A stretch of 64,000 nt of DNA. It comes from Micromonospora sp. CB01531. Lineage in GTDB: Bacteria; Actinomycetota; Actinomycetes; Mycobacteriales; Micromonosporaceae. Of this stretch, positions 8,394-16,471 are shown in pieces. The position numbers were made by a program, and so were the translations under genes. A model generated the notes under the pieces. The model was not told where the DNA came from and did no database searches. It saw nothing but the letters and a program-made list of their open reading frames with translations. The stretch lies in NCBI RefSeq assembly GCF_001905095.1, contig NZ_LWLS01000072.1:1-64000 (forward strand). Reading direction: 5' to 3'. The stretch's first letter is position 1, and each line of letters begins with the position of its first letter.

Positions 8394-10796
8394 TCAGTGG
8401 ATCGTCACCGTTCCGGCCGCGGCGTCCACGGTGATGATCTGACCCGTGGAGATTTTCCGGGTCGCGTCCGGGACGCAGATGACGGCGGGGATGCCGTACT
8501 CCCGGGCCACGGTGGGGCCGTGGGCCATGACCGCACCGGTTTCGGTGACCAGCGCCCCGGCGGTGAGGAACAGTGGGGTCCATCCCGGGTCCGTGGTCGC
8601 GGTGACCAGGACATCGCCGGGTTCGATGTGGGCGGTGCCCGGGTCGTGGACGACTCGGGCGGGTCCGGTCGCGCGGCCCGCTGCCGCCCCTACGCCCGTC
8701 AGCGCGCCATCCGCGGTGGCCGGCGCCGGCAGGATCGCCTCCAGGTCGGTGCCGTCCGACAGCAGCGCCACCGGTACGGCCCGGCGGCGCGACTCCCGCT
8801 GGTGGACCGCTCTGCGGGAGGCGACCGTCTGCCGGTGGTCGACGTTTTGGTGCACGGCGTCGTGCACCTCGTCGAGGGTCAGGAACATGATGTCGCCGGG
8901 CTGATCGAGCAGCCCGCTGCCGGTCAGGTCAACGCCCACGGAGAGCAGTTGCCGCCGCATCTCCTGCAGCCGGTACAGGCCGGCGAACTTGCCCGCCTCG
9001 CGCAGTCCGGCCAACGCCCGGGCACGGCGCAGCAGGAACCCGGCGAGTCGCCCCCGCACCGGCCTGCGGCGGCGGGCCCGGGCGCCGAGCTCGTGCAGGG
9101 TGGCTTCCGCCGTGGCGGCCGCGCGTGCGAAGCGCCGGTCGGGTGCCTGCTCCGGATCGGTGACCCGTAGGTAGTTGGCGATCATGGTGAAGACCGGCGC
9201 CGGGTCTTCGTTCCAGCGCGGCACTCCGAGGTCGACCTCGGCGACGCCGCGGTGGCCGTAGGTGTCCAGGAACGCCGCCAGCCCGATGTCCGGGAGCGTC
9301 CCCTGCCGGTACCGCGCGGCCAACTCGTCGGGCGGCGTGTGCAGCAGCAACTGTCGGTGGTCGCCGGCGCGCTGGGTGAGCCGCCACAGCGCGAGATCCA
9401 TTTCGATGGTGACGTTGTAAGGCATCCCACCCAGTACGGCGTGGATCTCGTCCTCGCGAACGACGCCCTTGAGCAGCTGGGCTGGCAGCGCGGCCGCGAG
9501 CATGCCGGCCACGATGGGGGAGACGATGTCAGCTGGGCTGCTCGCCGCCTCCTGGGCCTGCACGAAGCGCAGCCGTTCCGCGGCGGCACACAGGCCGTCG
9601 GGCGCAGCGGACCGTAGTTTCAGCTGCTCGATGGCGTCGAACATACGCGTCCGCGCCGCGTCGGGTCGGGCCAGCGCCCGCACGACCCCGACCACCAGCC
9701 GCACGGCCGTCCGCAGGGACGCCCCGTTCGACCCGTTTCGGCGCTCCGGGCGGTCCTTGCCCGGAGCGAACCGCGGGTCCGCCAGGACCTGCTGCATGAC
9801 CGCCTGGGCGCGCGGTCCGAAGTCGACCGCCATGAGCTTGACCAGTCGTCTGCGGGCGGATCTGCTGCGCGCCAGGTCGGTCAGGTCGCCGTAGAGCCGC
9901 CCACCGATGTCGACGATCTCGGCCCTGATACCGAGCGCGGCGAGCATCGCCGCGACCAGCGACGTCAGCGTGGACATGCCCATCGGCGTGACGGGCTGGA
10001 GCATGCCCTGGACGTGGCCGAACTCCAGGTAGACGCGCGGAAGGGGTTTGTCGGTGTCCGGAGGGAGGGGGAAGAGGGTGGTGATTGGCCGCGACTGCAG
10101 CAGCCACATTGTCCCGTCCTCGTCGATCGCCCACTCCACGTCCTGCGGGCAGCCGAAGTGCCGCTGGAGGCGCTCGCCGACGGCCCGCAGCTCGGCCAGT
10201 TGGGCCCTTGCCAGGCAACCGGTGCCATCCTGGTCCAACCCGTTGAGGAGGTAGTGGTCGACGACAGCCTGACCGTCCACCACCGCCGTGCCGGGACCCG
10301 GCGCGGCGTCGACCATCATCTCCGTGCGGCAGCCGGTCAGTGGGTTCGCCGTGAACAGCACCCCCGATACCTCGGCGGCGACCATCCGTTGTACGACGAC
10401 GGCCATCCGGACCGCGTCGTGATCGATGTGGTGGGCGTCGCGGTAGGCGACCGCGCGGGCGTTGTGCAGCGAGCCCCAGCACTTCTCGACGGCAGCGATC
10501 AGTTCAGCGGCGCCGGTGACGTTGAGGACGCTGTCCTGCTGCCCGGCGAAGCTTGCGTCCGGCAGGTCCTCGGCCGTCGCACTGGACCGCACCGCCACCG
10601 GGCCCGCACCGAGCCGCTCGTACGCGTCGACGATCTCCGCCTGCGGGATGGTGCCCGACCGGTACGCATCGGTGGTGACGCAGAACCCCGGCGGCACACG
10701 CTCGCCCGCGCGGATCAACTCGCCCAGGGCGGCCGCCTTGCCGCCCACCAGATCGATCATTTCGGCGGATGCCTCGGACAGCGGGATCAGACGCAT
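8394..10796 (-). CDS. Rifampin-phosphotransferase-like PEP/pyruvate-binding enzyme
   Basis: 800 aa. The N-terminal 300 residues are a PPDK/PEP-synthase ATP-binding domain (LVGGKAAALGELIRAG, VAVRSSATAEDLPDASFAGQQDS, EWAIDEDGTMWLLQSRPI). The middle resembles the rifamycin-binding region of Rph (RVYLEFGHVQGMLQPVTPMGM). The C-terminus is the swivelling phosphohistidine domain, with His759 in TGAVMAHGPTVARE. Rph uses ATP to phosphorylate the ansa chain of rifamycins; other members of the superfamily are PEP synthases, so the substrate is inferred. The ATG at 10796 was chosen because AAGGTGGG precedes it; a 40-residue upstream extension has no family character. No clear rifamycin-associated element was seen, but two GCAATGC direct repeats spaced 11 bp lie in the promoter. 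Confidence 0.78.
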   Translation of the reverse strand: MRLIPLSEASAEMIDLVGGKAAALGELIRAGERVPPGFCVTTDAYRSGTIPQAEIVDAYERLGAGPVAVRSSATAEDLPDASFAGQQDSVLNVTGAAELIAAVEKCWGSLHNARAVAYRDAHHIDHDAVRMAVVVQRMVAAEVSGVLFTANPLTGCRTEMMVDAAPGPGTAVVDGQAVVDHYLLNGLDQDGTGCLARAQLAELRAVGERLQRHFGCPQDVEWAIDEDGTMWLLQSRPITTLFPLPPDTDKPLPRVYLEFGHVQGMLQPVTPMGMSTLTSLVAAMLAALGIRAEIVDIGGRLYGDLTDLARSRSARRRLVKLMAVDFGPRAQAVMQQVLADPRFAPGKDRPERRNGSNGASLRTAVRLVVGVVRALARPDAARTRMFDAIEQLKLRSAAPDGLCAAAERLRFVQAQEAASSPADIVSPIVAGMLAAALPAQLLKGVVREDEIHAVLGGMPYNVTIEMDLALWRLTQRAGDHRQLLLHTPPDELAARYRQGTLPDIGLAAFLDTYGHRGVAEVDLGVPRWNEDPAPVFTMIANYLRVTDPEQAPDRRFARAAATAEATLHELGARARRRRPVRGRLAGFLLRRARALAGLREAGKFAGLYRLQEMRRQLLSVGVDLTGSGLLDQPGDIMFLTLDEVHDAVHQNVDHRQTVASRRAVHQRESRRRAVPVALLSDGTDLEAILPAPATADGALTGVGAAAGRATGPARVVHDPGTAHIEPGDVLVTATTDPGWTPLFLTAGALVTETGAVMAHGPTVAREYGIPAVICVPDATRKISTGQIITVDAAAGTVTIH

Positions 10797-11126
10797 GGGA
10801 CCCACCTTTTTCGCAATACGACTGCATCGCAAACCACGGTACCTCGTTGGCAATGCGGTCGCAATGCCAGCGACCACCCGGCCTGGACGATGAGGCGGCG
10901 AACTGGCCTGGGCCACCGGGCCGTTTTGCTATGTTCTCCGGTCGATGCCATCCGATGCGGACGCTGAGGATCTCGCCGACGAGATCGACCACCCGTTCGG
11001 CAGCGAGGAAGGTGGTAGTGACGGCTGCGCAGTCCCTTGTGGACCTCGTGGCGCGAATGATGATCTAATTCATTCGGTTTCGACCGAGTAGCCGGAAATG
11101 CCAGGCTGCGTAGAGAAGGAGTTCTC
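10797..11126. other. Intergenic region with direct repeats
   Basis: About 330 bp between the divergent phosphotransferase and small-protein genes. GCAATGC occurs at 10850-10856 and 10861-10867, exactly 11 bp apart, with a related GCAATAC at 10813-10819, which would put three half-sites on one DNA face. A 48-codon open frame from 10945 has no recognisable features. The segment presumably contains both promoters. Confidence 0.4.
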
Positions 11127-11348
11127 ATGCCCGTCACCGCCGACCTCACCAAGCTGGTCGACAAGGCCTACCAGGACCAGACCGTCACCGAGCTGGTCGA
11201 CGCCCCGGTGTCCGCCCTCGCCGGAGTCAGCGACGGTGGTGCCAAGCTGCTCAAGGAGGCGCTCGGCATTGTCACGATCGGGGACCTCGGCCGCAACCCG
11301 TACTTCCGCACCGCCAGCGCGCTGATCGCCCTGACCGGCGGCAAGTAG
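11127..11348 (+). CDS. Small conserved actinobacterial protein, HhH-like
   Basis: 73 aa, with GAAGGAG 6-7 nt before the ATG. The sequence contains a segment resembling a helix-hairpin-helix repeat (DAPVSALAGVSDGGAKLLKEALGIVTIGDLGRN). Small cytoplasmic proteins of this appearance occur in actinomycetes without an assigned function. It stands alone, between the phosphotransferase promoter region and a strong terminator. HhH-like segments often bind DNA or partner proteins, but nothing here proves that. Confidence 0.75.
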   Translation: MPVTADLTKLVDKAYQDQTVTELVDAPVSALAGVSDGGAKLLKEALGIVTIGDLGRNPYFRTASALIALTGGK

Positions 11349-11361
11349 CCCTGCTCCCGGC

Positions 11362-11400
11362 CATGCCCGGGCGGCCAGCTTCCGTAGTCGCCCGGGCATG
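11362..11400 (+). terminator. Terminator hairpin, 12-bp perfect stem
   Basis: CATGCCCGGGCG at 11362-11373 pairs perfectly with 11389-11400 across a 15-nt loop, starting 13 nt after the small-protein stop codon. Confidence 0.75.
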
Positions 11401-11450
11401 CCGCCCGGACAGCGTGGGCATGCAGAAGTTGAGGGTCCCGGAGGTGACCG

Positions 11451-12269
11451 ATGAGCGAGACCCCGATCAGAACAGGCAACGGAACACAGGTTCCCGCTGC
11501 GCCGGCGGTGCGGCCAACCGCCGATCGGGTAAGGCGCTGGCAGTTCAACACCCCGTCGCTCGCCCGTCGGGGCTACGACTCGGATGAGGTCGACCGTTTC
11601 CGCATCCAGGCCGCCGACGAGCTTGACCTGCTTGCTAGCGAGATCGCACGGTTGCGGGCCGAGAACGAGCGGCTCGCCGGCCAGCTTGAGCTGCACCGCT
11701 ACGGGGTGATCCCGAGCGCCGACGCGGCCGCGGACTTGCCCAGAGCCAACGAGGTCAACCTGCTGTCCGAGGCCCAACGGGAAGCCGAGCAGATCATGGC
11801 CCAGGCCCACGAGTACGCGCATCGGGTCGCCGAGTACGCCCGTGCGCAGTACGACAACTCCGTACGAGCGGCGGGCGGCGGCGCTGCGCAGGAGGCGCGG
11901 CGGGCGATGCACAACGACCGCCGCGGCGTCGGGGTCGAGCGAGACGACGCGGCACGGGAGGTGATGCCGACCGGCGGCGAGACGATGATCGCGCAGATCC
12001 GGGCGGTGGCCCGGCACCTTGACGACGGCCGGCAACAACTTGCCCGCGCGCTCGAGCGTCTCGCCGCCGAGCCGACGAAAGCTGAGAGGACCGCGGGCGG
12101 GCCCGGGCCGGCTGCTCCGCCCGGGACCGGCCACGCTGGCGTATCCGGCCCGGTCCGCGTCCGGGTGGTCCCGGTGGCCCGGGTGGACGAGCCAACCGTA
12201 GCGATGGCAACGATCAACAAGGCCGACGCCAGGGCTGGCGGCACCATCCGGCCATCCAGCACCGCCTGA
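11451..12269 (+). CDS. DivIVA-domain coiled-coil protein
   Basis: 272 aa, preceded by GGAGGTGACCG and ATG. Residues about 28-125 match the DivIVA/Wag31 pattern: FNTPSLARRGYDSDEVDRFR followed by a heptad-rich coiled coil (ADELDLLASEIARLRAENERLAGQLELH) and a second helix with SEAQREAEQIMAQAHEYAHRV. The C-terminal 80 residues are Pro/Ala/Gly-rich and look disordered. DivIVA proteins mark curved membrane and poles in actinobacteria; this one lacks the canonical very N-terminal position of the domain, having a 27-residue leader, and is likely an accessory paralogue rather than Wag31 itself. No cell-division genes adjoin it. Confidence 0.8.
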   Translation: MSETPIRTGNGTQVPAAPAVRPTADRVRRWQFNTPSLARRGYDSDEVDRFRIQAADELDLLASEIARLRAENERLAGQLELHRYGVIPSADAAADLPRANEVNLLSEAQREAEQIMAQAHEYAHRVAEYARAQYDNSVRAAGGGAAQEARRAMHNDRRGVGVERDDAAREVMPTGGETMIAQIRAVARHLDDGRQQLARALERLAAEPTKAERTAGGPGPAAPPGTGHAGVSGPVRVRVVPVARVDEPTVAMATINKADARAGGTIRPSSTA

Positions 12270-12428
12270 CGCTCCAGCATGACACCGAGGACGGCACGCG
12301 CCTCAACGACGCACTCGAGCCGCTGGCCGCCTGGGGACGCGAGCGCTCGACCGCTTGACTGCTGCTCAACCCGCTGCCAGGAAGCGTCCACGACGGTTTC
12401 CGCTTGAGGTGGTGCCTACCATCGGGCA

Positions 12429-13187
12429 ATGACCGTCACGCCAGACCCTTCCGCGTCGCTCCCACCCGGCGATTCGGACGGTCCGCGCCCCGACGGGCTG
12501 CCCGGGCGCTCCAGCTCCCGGCCGGCCCGTCGGCGACGTCGACTCGTCCAGCGGGCCCTCGTCGTCGGGGCCGGGCTTGCGCTGCTCCTCGCTGCTCCGG
12601 CGCTCTGGGTTCGGGCGAACGCCGCCGGCCACCTGTACCCGTACGATGAGGCGCCCGAGGCGCCGGTCGTGATCGTGTTCGGCGCGCAACTGGCACCGGG
12701 AGGCACCCAGCCCATGCCGTTCCTGAAGGGGCGGCTGGACGTGGCGATCCAACTGGTCAAGGACGGCAAGGCGAGCGCCGTGCTCGTTTCCGGCGACCGC
12801 GCCGGCGCCTCCGGCGACGAGATCGCCGCGATGACGGCGTACCTGGTCGCCGCAGGCGTGCCCGCCGAGCACATCGTCGGCGATCCGTACGGTCTCGACA
12901 GCTACGACACCTGCAAGCGCGCTCATGACGTGTACGGCGTACGCCAGGCGCTGCTCGTCAGCCAGTCACTGCATCTGCCCCGCGCGGTGGCGCTGTGCCG
13001 GCGCCTCGGCATCGACGCGAGCGGAGTCGCCGCCCGCTGTGACGGCTGCCGGCGAGTGACTCTGGCGAAGAACGCCGCACGCGAGGTACCCGCGGCGTGG
13101 AAGGTGGCCTACGACCTGGTGACCGCACGCCCGCCCGCGGTGTCCTCAGCTCCCGACCCGGTGCTCCAGCAAGCCCTCGACGAGTAG
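12429..13187 (+). CDS. SanA/YdcF-family (DUF218) membrane-anchored protein
   Basis: 252 aa. A Pro/Arg-rich N-terminus leads into one membrane segment at about residues 38-60 (RALVVGAGLALLLAAPALW). The DUF218 domain follows: PVVIVFGAQLAPGG, FLKGRLDVAIQLVKDGKASAVLVSGDRA, VPAEHIVGDPYGLDSYDTC and LLVSQSLHLPRAVALCRRLGI. In E. coli SanA affects the envelope barrier (vancomycin sensitivity at high temperature). The exact activity is unknown. The gene stands alone, and the 159 bp upstream contain no supported gene. Confidence 0.85.
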   Translation: MTVTPDPSASLPPGDSDGPRPDGLPGRSSSRPARRRRRLVQRALVVGAGLALLLAAPALWVRANAAGHLYPYDEAPEAPVVIVFGAQLAPGGTQPMPFLKGRLDVAIQLVKDGKASAVLVSGDRAGASGDEIAAMTAYLVAAGVPAEHIVGDPYGLDSYDTCKRAHDVYGVRQALLVSQSLHLPRAVALCRRLGIDASGVAARCDGCRRVTLAKNAAREVPAAWKVAYDLVTARPPAVSSAPDPVLQQALDE

Positions 13188-13237
13188 ACGCCCACCGCCT
13201 CTCTGGCCGCAGCGACATGAACGGGTGACGCGGCCGG

Positions 13238-14560
13238 TCAGGCCGGCGCTGCCTCGCCGATCGCCTGGTCCAGGATTTCCAGACCGAGGGCCAGTTCCTC
13301 GCGCGTCGTGGTGAGGGGTGGCGCGATCCGGAAGGTGCTTCCCATGCCGGGCAGCTGCACGACGTTCATGTGGAGACCGAGCTCGAGGCAGCGGCGGGTG
13401 ACCTGGGCGCCGAGGACGTCCGAGCCTTCTCGCGTCTCCCGGTCGAGGACGAGTTCGATCCCCTGCATCAGGCCACGCCCCCGTACGTCTCCCACCACGC
13501 CGTGCCGGTCTCTGATGTCAAGCAGGCCGGCGCGCAGGAATTCGCCGAGCTCCCGTGCCCGTACGTCCATCTGCTCCTGCTGGAGGACGTCGAGCACGGT
13601 GTTGCCGACGGCGGCGACGAGGGGGTCGGACACATGTGTGGTGTAGAAGAGGTAACCCCGCTCGTGTGCCCGTTGTTCGATCTCTTCGGTCGTGATCACC
13701 GCGGCGAGCGGCAGGCCGGCGCCCAGCGTCTTGGACAGCGTGAGGATGTCCGGCACGATGCCGTCACGTTGGAAGGCGTACCACGTGCCGGTGCGGCACA
13801 GGCCGGTCTGCGCCTCGTCGACGATCAACAGCATGCCGCGCTCGCGGCACTTGCGCGCCAGGGCGGCGAAGTAGCCCGGCGGTGGCTCGATGATGCCGCC
13901 AGAGCTGAGGATCGGCTCGACGATGCACGCGGCGAGACTCCCCGATGACTGGGCATCGACGAGGGCGAACCCGAAGTCGAGCTGCCGCTGCCAGTCCAGC
14001 TCCCCGTCGGAGGTGGTGAAGTCGGGGCGGTACGGGTTGGGCGTGGGGATCGCGAAGTTTCCCGGCGGGGTAGGCCCGTAGCCGTGGTGGCCGGCGCTGT
14101 AGGTTGCCGCGGCTGCGGCGTTCGTCATGCCGTGCCACGACTTGGCGAAGGCGACGACCTCGTGTTTGCCCGTTACGAGCTTGGCCATCCGGATGGCCGC
14201 CTCGTTCGACTCGGCGCCGGTCGTCAGCAGCAGCGCCTTCTCCAGTGGCGGGGGGAGGGACTCGGCGAGCCGGCGCGCGAGGTCGACGACCGGGCGCGAC
14301 AGCATGCCGCTGAACAGGTGGTCCAGGCTCGCGATTTCCCGCTGCACCGTTTGCACGATCGCGGGATGACAGTGCCCGAGAATGGCGCTCATCTGACCCG
14401 AGGTGAAGTCCAGGATCTGCCGGCCGTCGGCGGTGTACACGAAGCTCCCGGCCGCGCGCTCGATGATCTCGGGCGTGAATGCGGCGCCGTAGCGCACCAG
14501 ATGGCGGTCGGCGTCAGACCAGAACTGTTCGGCGGCACTCTGCTCGGTAGTCAGCGTCAT
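13238..14560 (-). CDS. dgdA: 2,2-dialkylglycine decarboxylase (class III PLP aminotransferase fold)
   Basis: 440 aa. The sequence closely follows the Burkholderia cepacia enzyme: LVRYG, DFTSGQMSAILGHCHP, DHLFSGMLSRPVVDLA, LLTTGAESNEAAIRMAKLVTG, SWHGMT, VDEAQTG and LSKTLGAGLPLA. Lys277 is the expected PLP Schiff-base lysine, Asp248 and Gln251 contact the cofactor, and Gln56 and Trp142 match the residues that position the substrate for decarboxylation. It would decarboxylate 2-aminoisobutyrate or isovaline and transfer the amino group to pyruvate. The start at 14560 matches the family; further upstream codons run into the intergenic operator. It is transcribed away from the LysR gene, the arrangement of dgdA/dgdR in Burkholderia. 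Confidence 0.93.
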   Translation of the reverse strand: MTLTTEQSAAEQFWSDADRHLVRYGAAFTPEIIERAAGSFVYTADGRQILDFTSGQMSAILGHCHPAIVQTVQREIASLDHLFSGMLSRPVVDLARRLAESLPPPLEKALLLTTGAESNEAAIRMAKLVTGKHEVVAFAKSWHGMTNAAAAATYSAGHHGYGPTPPGNFAIPTPNPYRPDFTTSDGELDWQRQLDFGFALVDAQSSGSLAACIVEPILSSGGIIEPPPGYFAALARKCRERGMLLIVDEAQTGLCRTGTWYAFQRDGIVPDILTLSKTLGAGLPLAAVITTEEIEQRAHERGYLFYTTHVSDPLVAAVGNTVLDVLQQEQMDVRARELGEFLRAGLLDIRDRHGVVGDVRGRGLMQGIELVLDRETREGSDVLGAQVTRRCLELGLHMNVVQLPGMGSTFRIAPPLTTTREELALGLEILDQAIGEAAPA

Positions 14561-14617
14561 ACGCCTCACGATAGGACCGTTCCTTATGCGGGAAAAGCTG
14601 AGGTTTCTGGCTATGCT

Positions 14618-14636
14618 GTGCGGAATTCGCGCACAG
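14618..14636. promoter_or_regulatory. LysR-type dyad between dgdA and its regulator
   Basis: TGTGCG and CGCACA flank 7 bp in the 86-bp divergent region, ending 10 bp before the LysR start codon. Its position suits autoregulation and dgdA control. Function is inferred. Confidence 0.5.
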
Positions 14637-14646
14637 GGGGTTTCCG

Positions 14647-15579
14647 ATGCGGCTGAACACAGCACGCCTGGAGATGCTCAGCCTGCTGGACGGCCTCGGC
14701 ACCATGCGGGCCGTCGCGGCCGCCCTGCACATGAGTCCGTCGGCAGTGTCAGCGCAGCTGGCGGTGCTGGAGGCGGAGGCCCACGCCGAACTCCTGCGGC
14801 GCACCGGCCGCCGGGTCCAGCTCACGCCTGCTGGGCGCACGCTCGCCCGGCACGCCCGCATCATCCTCGACCAGATCAAGGCCGCCGAGGTGGACCTACA
14901 GGGCCTGTCCGGACAACCAACCGGGCCGGTACGCCTCGCGGCCTTCTCCAGCGCCATCCGGGCCGTCGTCATTCCGCTCGCCGCGCGGCTCCGGAAGGCG
15001 CATCCAAGCATCGAGCTTGAGGTCGCCGAACTCGACCCACAGGCCAGCCATCCGGCCCTGCGCCGCGGTGACTACGACATCATCGTGACCGCGGACTTCA
15101 TCGACGGGTCCATGCCGCTGGACCCGGACGTGCACACCATCCCCCTGCTTACCGACGCCATCGTGCTCGTGTTGCCGCAGTCGCAGGCTGCGTCGGAGGC
15201 ACCGGCGGACCTGGCCGACTTCGCCGGTGCGGCCTGGTCCATCGACATGCCCGGCACGTACCTGTCGAACCTGGTGACGAGCACCTGCCGGCAGGCCGGC
15301 TTCGAGCCGGTCGTGGCTGGCCGCTTCGCCAGCTACGAGCTGCTTCTGGCGCATGTCGAGGCCGGCCTGTCCGTGTCGCTCCTGCCCGAGCTTGCCGTGG
15401 ACCGTCGCTACCACGTCGCCATCCGCCCGCTGCGCCGACCGTTGACCCGCCACGTCTATGCGGCCGTTCGCAGCCGATCAACTCTCACCGCAGCGAGCCA
15501 GATTGTGCTGGACGAACTACGCGACCTCGTTATCGCGGGGTCAGCACACAGAACTCGTGGCCGTCAGGATCGGCCATGA
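14647..15579 (+). CDS. LysR-family regulator, likely of dgdA
   Basis: 310 aa. The N-terminal winged helix is clear (RLEMLSLLDGLGTMRAVAAALHMSPSAVSAQLAVLE, then LTPAGRTLARHARIIL), followed by a LysR substrate-binding domain (GPVRLAAFSSAIRAVVIPLAARLRKAHPSIELEVAE). The effector is probably an amino acid such as 2-aminoisobutyrate or a product of the decarboxylase, by analogy with DgdR, which represses dgdA in Burkholderia. It diverges from dgdA with a shared 86-bp promoter region. Its 3' end overlaps the convergent VOC gene by 50 bp. Confidence 0.85.
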   Translation: MRLNTARLEMLSLLDGLGTMRAVAAALHMSPSAVSAQLAVLEAEAHAELLRRTGRRVQLTPAGRTLARHARIILDQIKAAEVDLQGLSGQPTGPVRLAAFSSAIRAVVIPLAARLRKAHPSIELEVAELDPQASHPALRRGDYDIIVTADFIDGSMPLDPDVHTIPLLTDAIVLVLPQSQAASEAPADLADFAGAAWSIDMPGTYLSNLVTSTCRQAGFEPVVAGRFASYELLLAHVEAGLSVSLLPELAVDRRYHVAIRPLRRPLTRHVYAAVRSRSTLTAASQIVLDELRDLVIAGSAHRTRGRQDRP

Positions 15580-16252
15580 CCACCCAGCTGACCTCGCCCT
15601 GGCCGATGTCGATACGCGTCGCCCCGAGGGAGACGAGACGGTCGACCTCCGCTTGCTGATCACCGTGGGCGGGTGGAGCGAGGTCGAAGTGCAGCCGGTT
15701 CTTCCCGGTCTTCGGCATCAGTGGCGGACCGCCCCAGGTGATCTTCGGGCCGCCGTGCGGCGAGCGGATCGCGGTCTCCTGGTTCTGGTCCCAGACCAAC
15801 GGCCAGTCCAGCGCGTCGCTCCAGAAGTACCCGACCTCCTGCGAACCGTCGCAGGCAAGCGCTCCGATGAATCCGCAGTCGGCGAGGAAGTTGTTGCCCG
15901 GCTCGATGACGCAGAATTCGTTGCCTTCGGGGTCGGCGAGCACCACATGACCGTCCTCCGGGCGCTGCCCGATGTCGATGTGCCGGGCGCCGAGTTCGAG
16001 TGACCTCGCCACCGTCTGCTGCTGGTCCTCGAGGGAGGCGCTGGTCAGATCGAAGTGCATCTGATTCTGGCCGGCCTTCTGCTCCTGGCTCGGCAGAAAT
16101 CGGAGCCGGAACCCGGTGTCATCGCTCGGCAGGAGCGCGATGCCGTCCTGGGGGTCGTCGATCATCTCCCAACCGAGGACGCCGGCCCAGAAGCGCGCGA
16201 GACGGAGCGGGTCGTTCGCATCGAAGCAGAGCGCGACGAGGTGACAGGTCAT
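15530..16252 (-). CDS. Two-domain VOC (glyoxalase/dioxygenase fold) protein
   Basis: 240 aa from the ATG at 16252; a GTG at 16264 is possible. Two vicinal-oxygen-chelate modules lie in tandem: residues about 1-118, ending LADPEGNEFCVIEPG, and about 125-240, ending MADPDGHEFCVLTPR. Each has the beta-alpha-beta-beta-beta pattern and a terminal glutamate motif, but histidine ligands are sparse, so metal binding is uncertain. Members include resistance proteins that bind antibiotics and small-molecule dioxygenases. It is the next gene downstream of the S15 peptidase on the same strand, but more than 200 bp with a hairpin-rich element separates them, so it probably has its own promoter. Confidence 0.8.
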   Translation of the reverse strand: MTCHLVALCFDANDPLRLARFWAGVLGWEMIDDPQDGIALLPSDDTGFRLRFLPSQEQKAGQNQMHFDLTSASLEDQQQTVARSLELGARHIDIGQRPEDGHVVLADPEGNEFCVIEPGNNFLADCGFIGALACDGSQEVGYFWSDALDWPLVWDQNQETAIRSPHGGPKITWGGPPLMPKTGKNRLHFDLAPPAHGDQQAEVDRLVSLGATRIDIGQGEVSWVVMADPDGHEFCVLTPR

Positions 16253-16394
16253 TCCGCTCCGCACCTCCGATCTGATGCTTCAAAAGCCGCAGACAGGGCA
16301 TGTCTTCCCTGCTCGTGAGGGAAGCAACGCTAGGCGCTCGGGGTCCTGCCACGCAAAGAGATTTGCGTCAGCGGGCGACGCTCGCGTACGCCCG

Positions 16395-16471
16395 TCGTGT
16401 CGACGAGTTCGCCGCCGGCCTTGCGCCTGCTGGCGCAAGGTCGGCGGCGAACGCTGGTGGACACCGTACTA
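16395..16471. mobile_element. Miniature element related to the TnpB element ends
   Basis: A 21-bp stem with one mismatch and a 4-nt loop (16407-16427 against 16432-16452) is fused to a right-end repeat at 16449-16469 that matches 18/21 positions of 1504-1524. On the left, a decayed opposite end (GTGTC-x-AC-x-A, two bases missing, then GTTCGCCG) abuts the hairpin. This is the structure of a MITE-like deletion derivative. Its outer edge supplies the stop codon of the S15 peptidase gene. A further small dyad, ACGCAAA-gaga-TTTGCGT, lies at 16351-16368. Confidence 0.65.

Noticed and set aside
10797..10900. Rifamycin-associated element upstream of the phosphotransferase
   Set aside because: I looked for an inverted repeat of that type and found only direct repeats.
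10945..11091. 48-codon frame between the Rph-like gene and the small protein gene
   Set aside because: No ribosome site, no family resemblance, and overlapping alternative frames are equally open.
12256..12358. Open stretch after the DivIVA gene reading like a protein tail in another frame
   Set aside because: It lacks a start and a recognisable family; a decayed gene is possible but I cannot support it.
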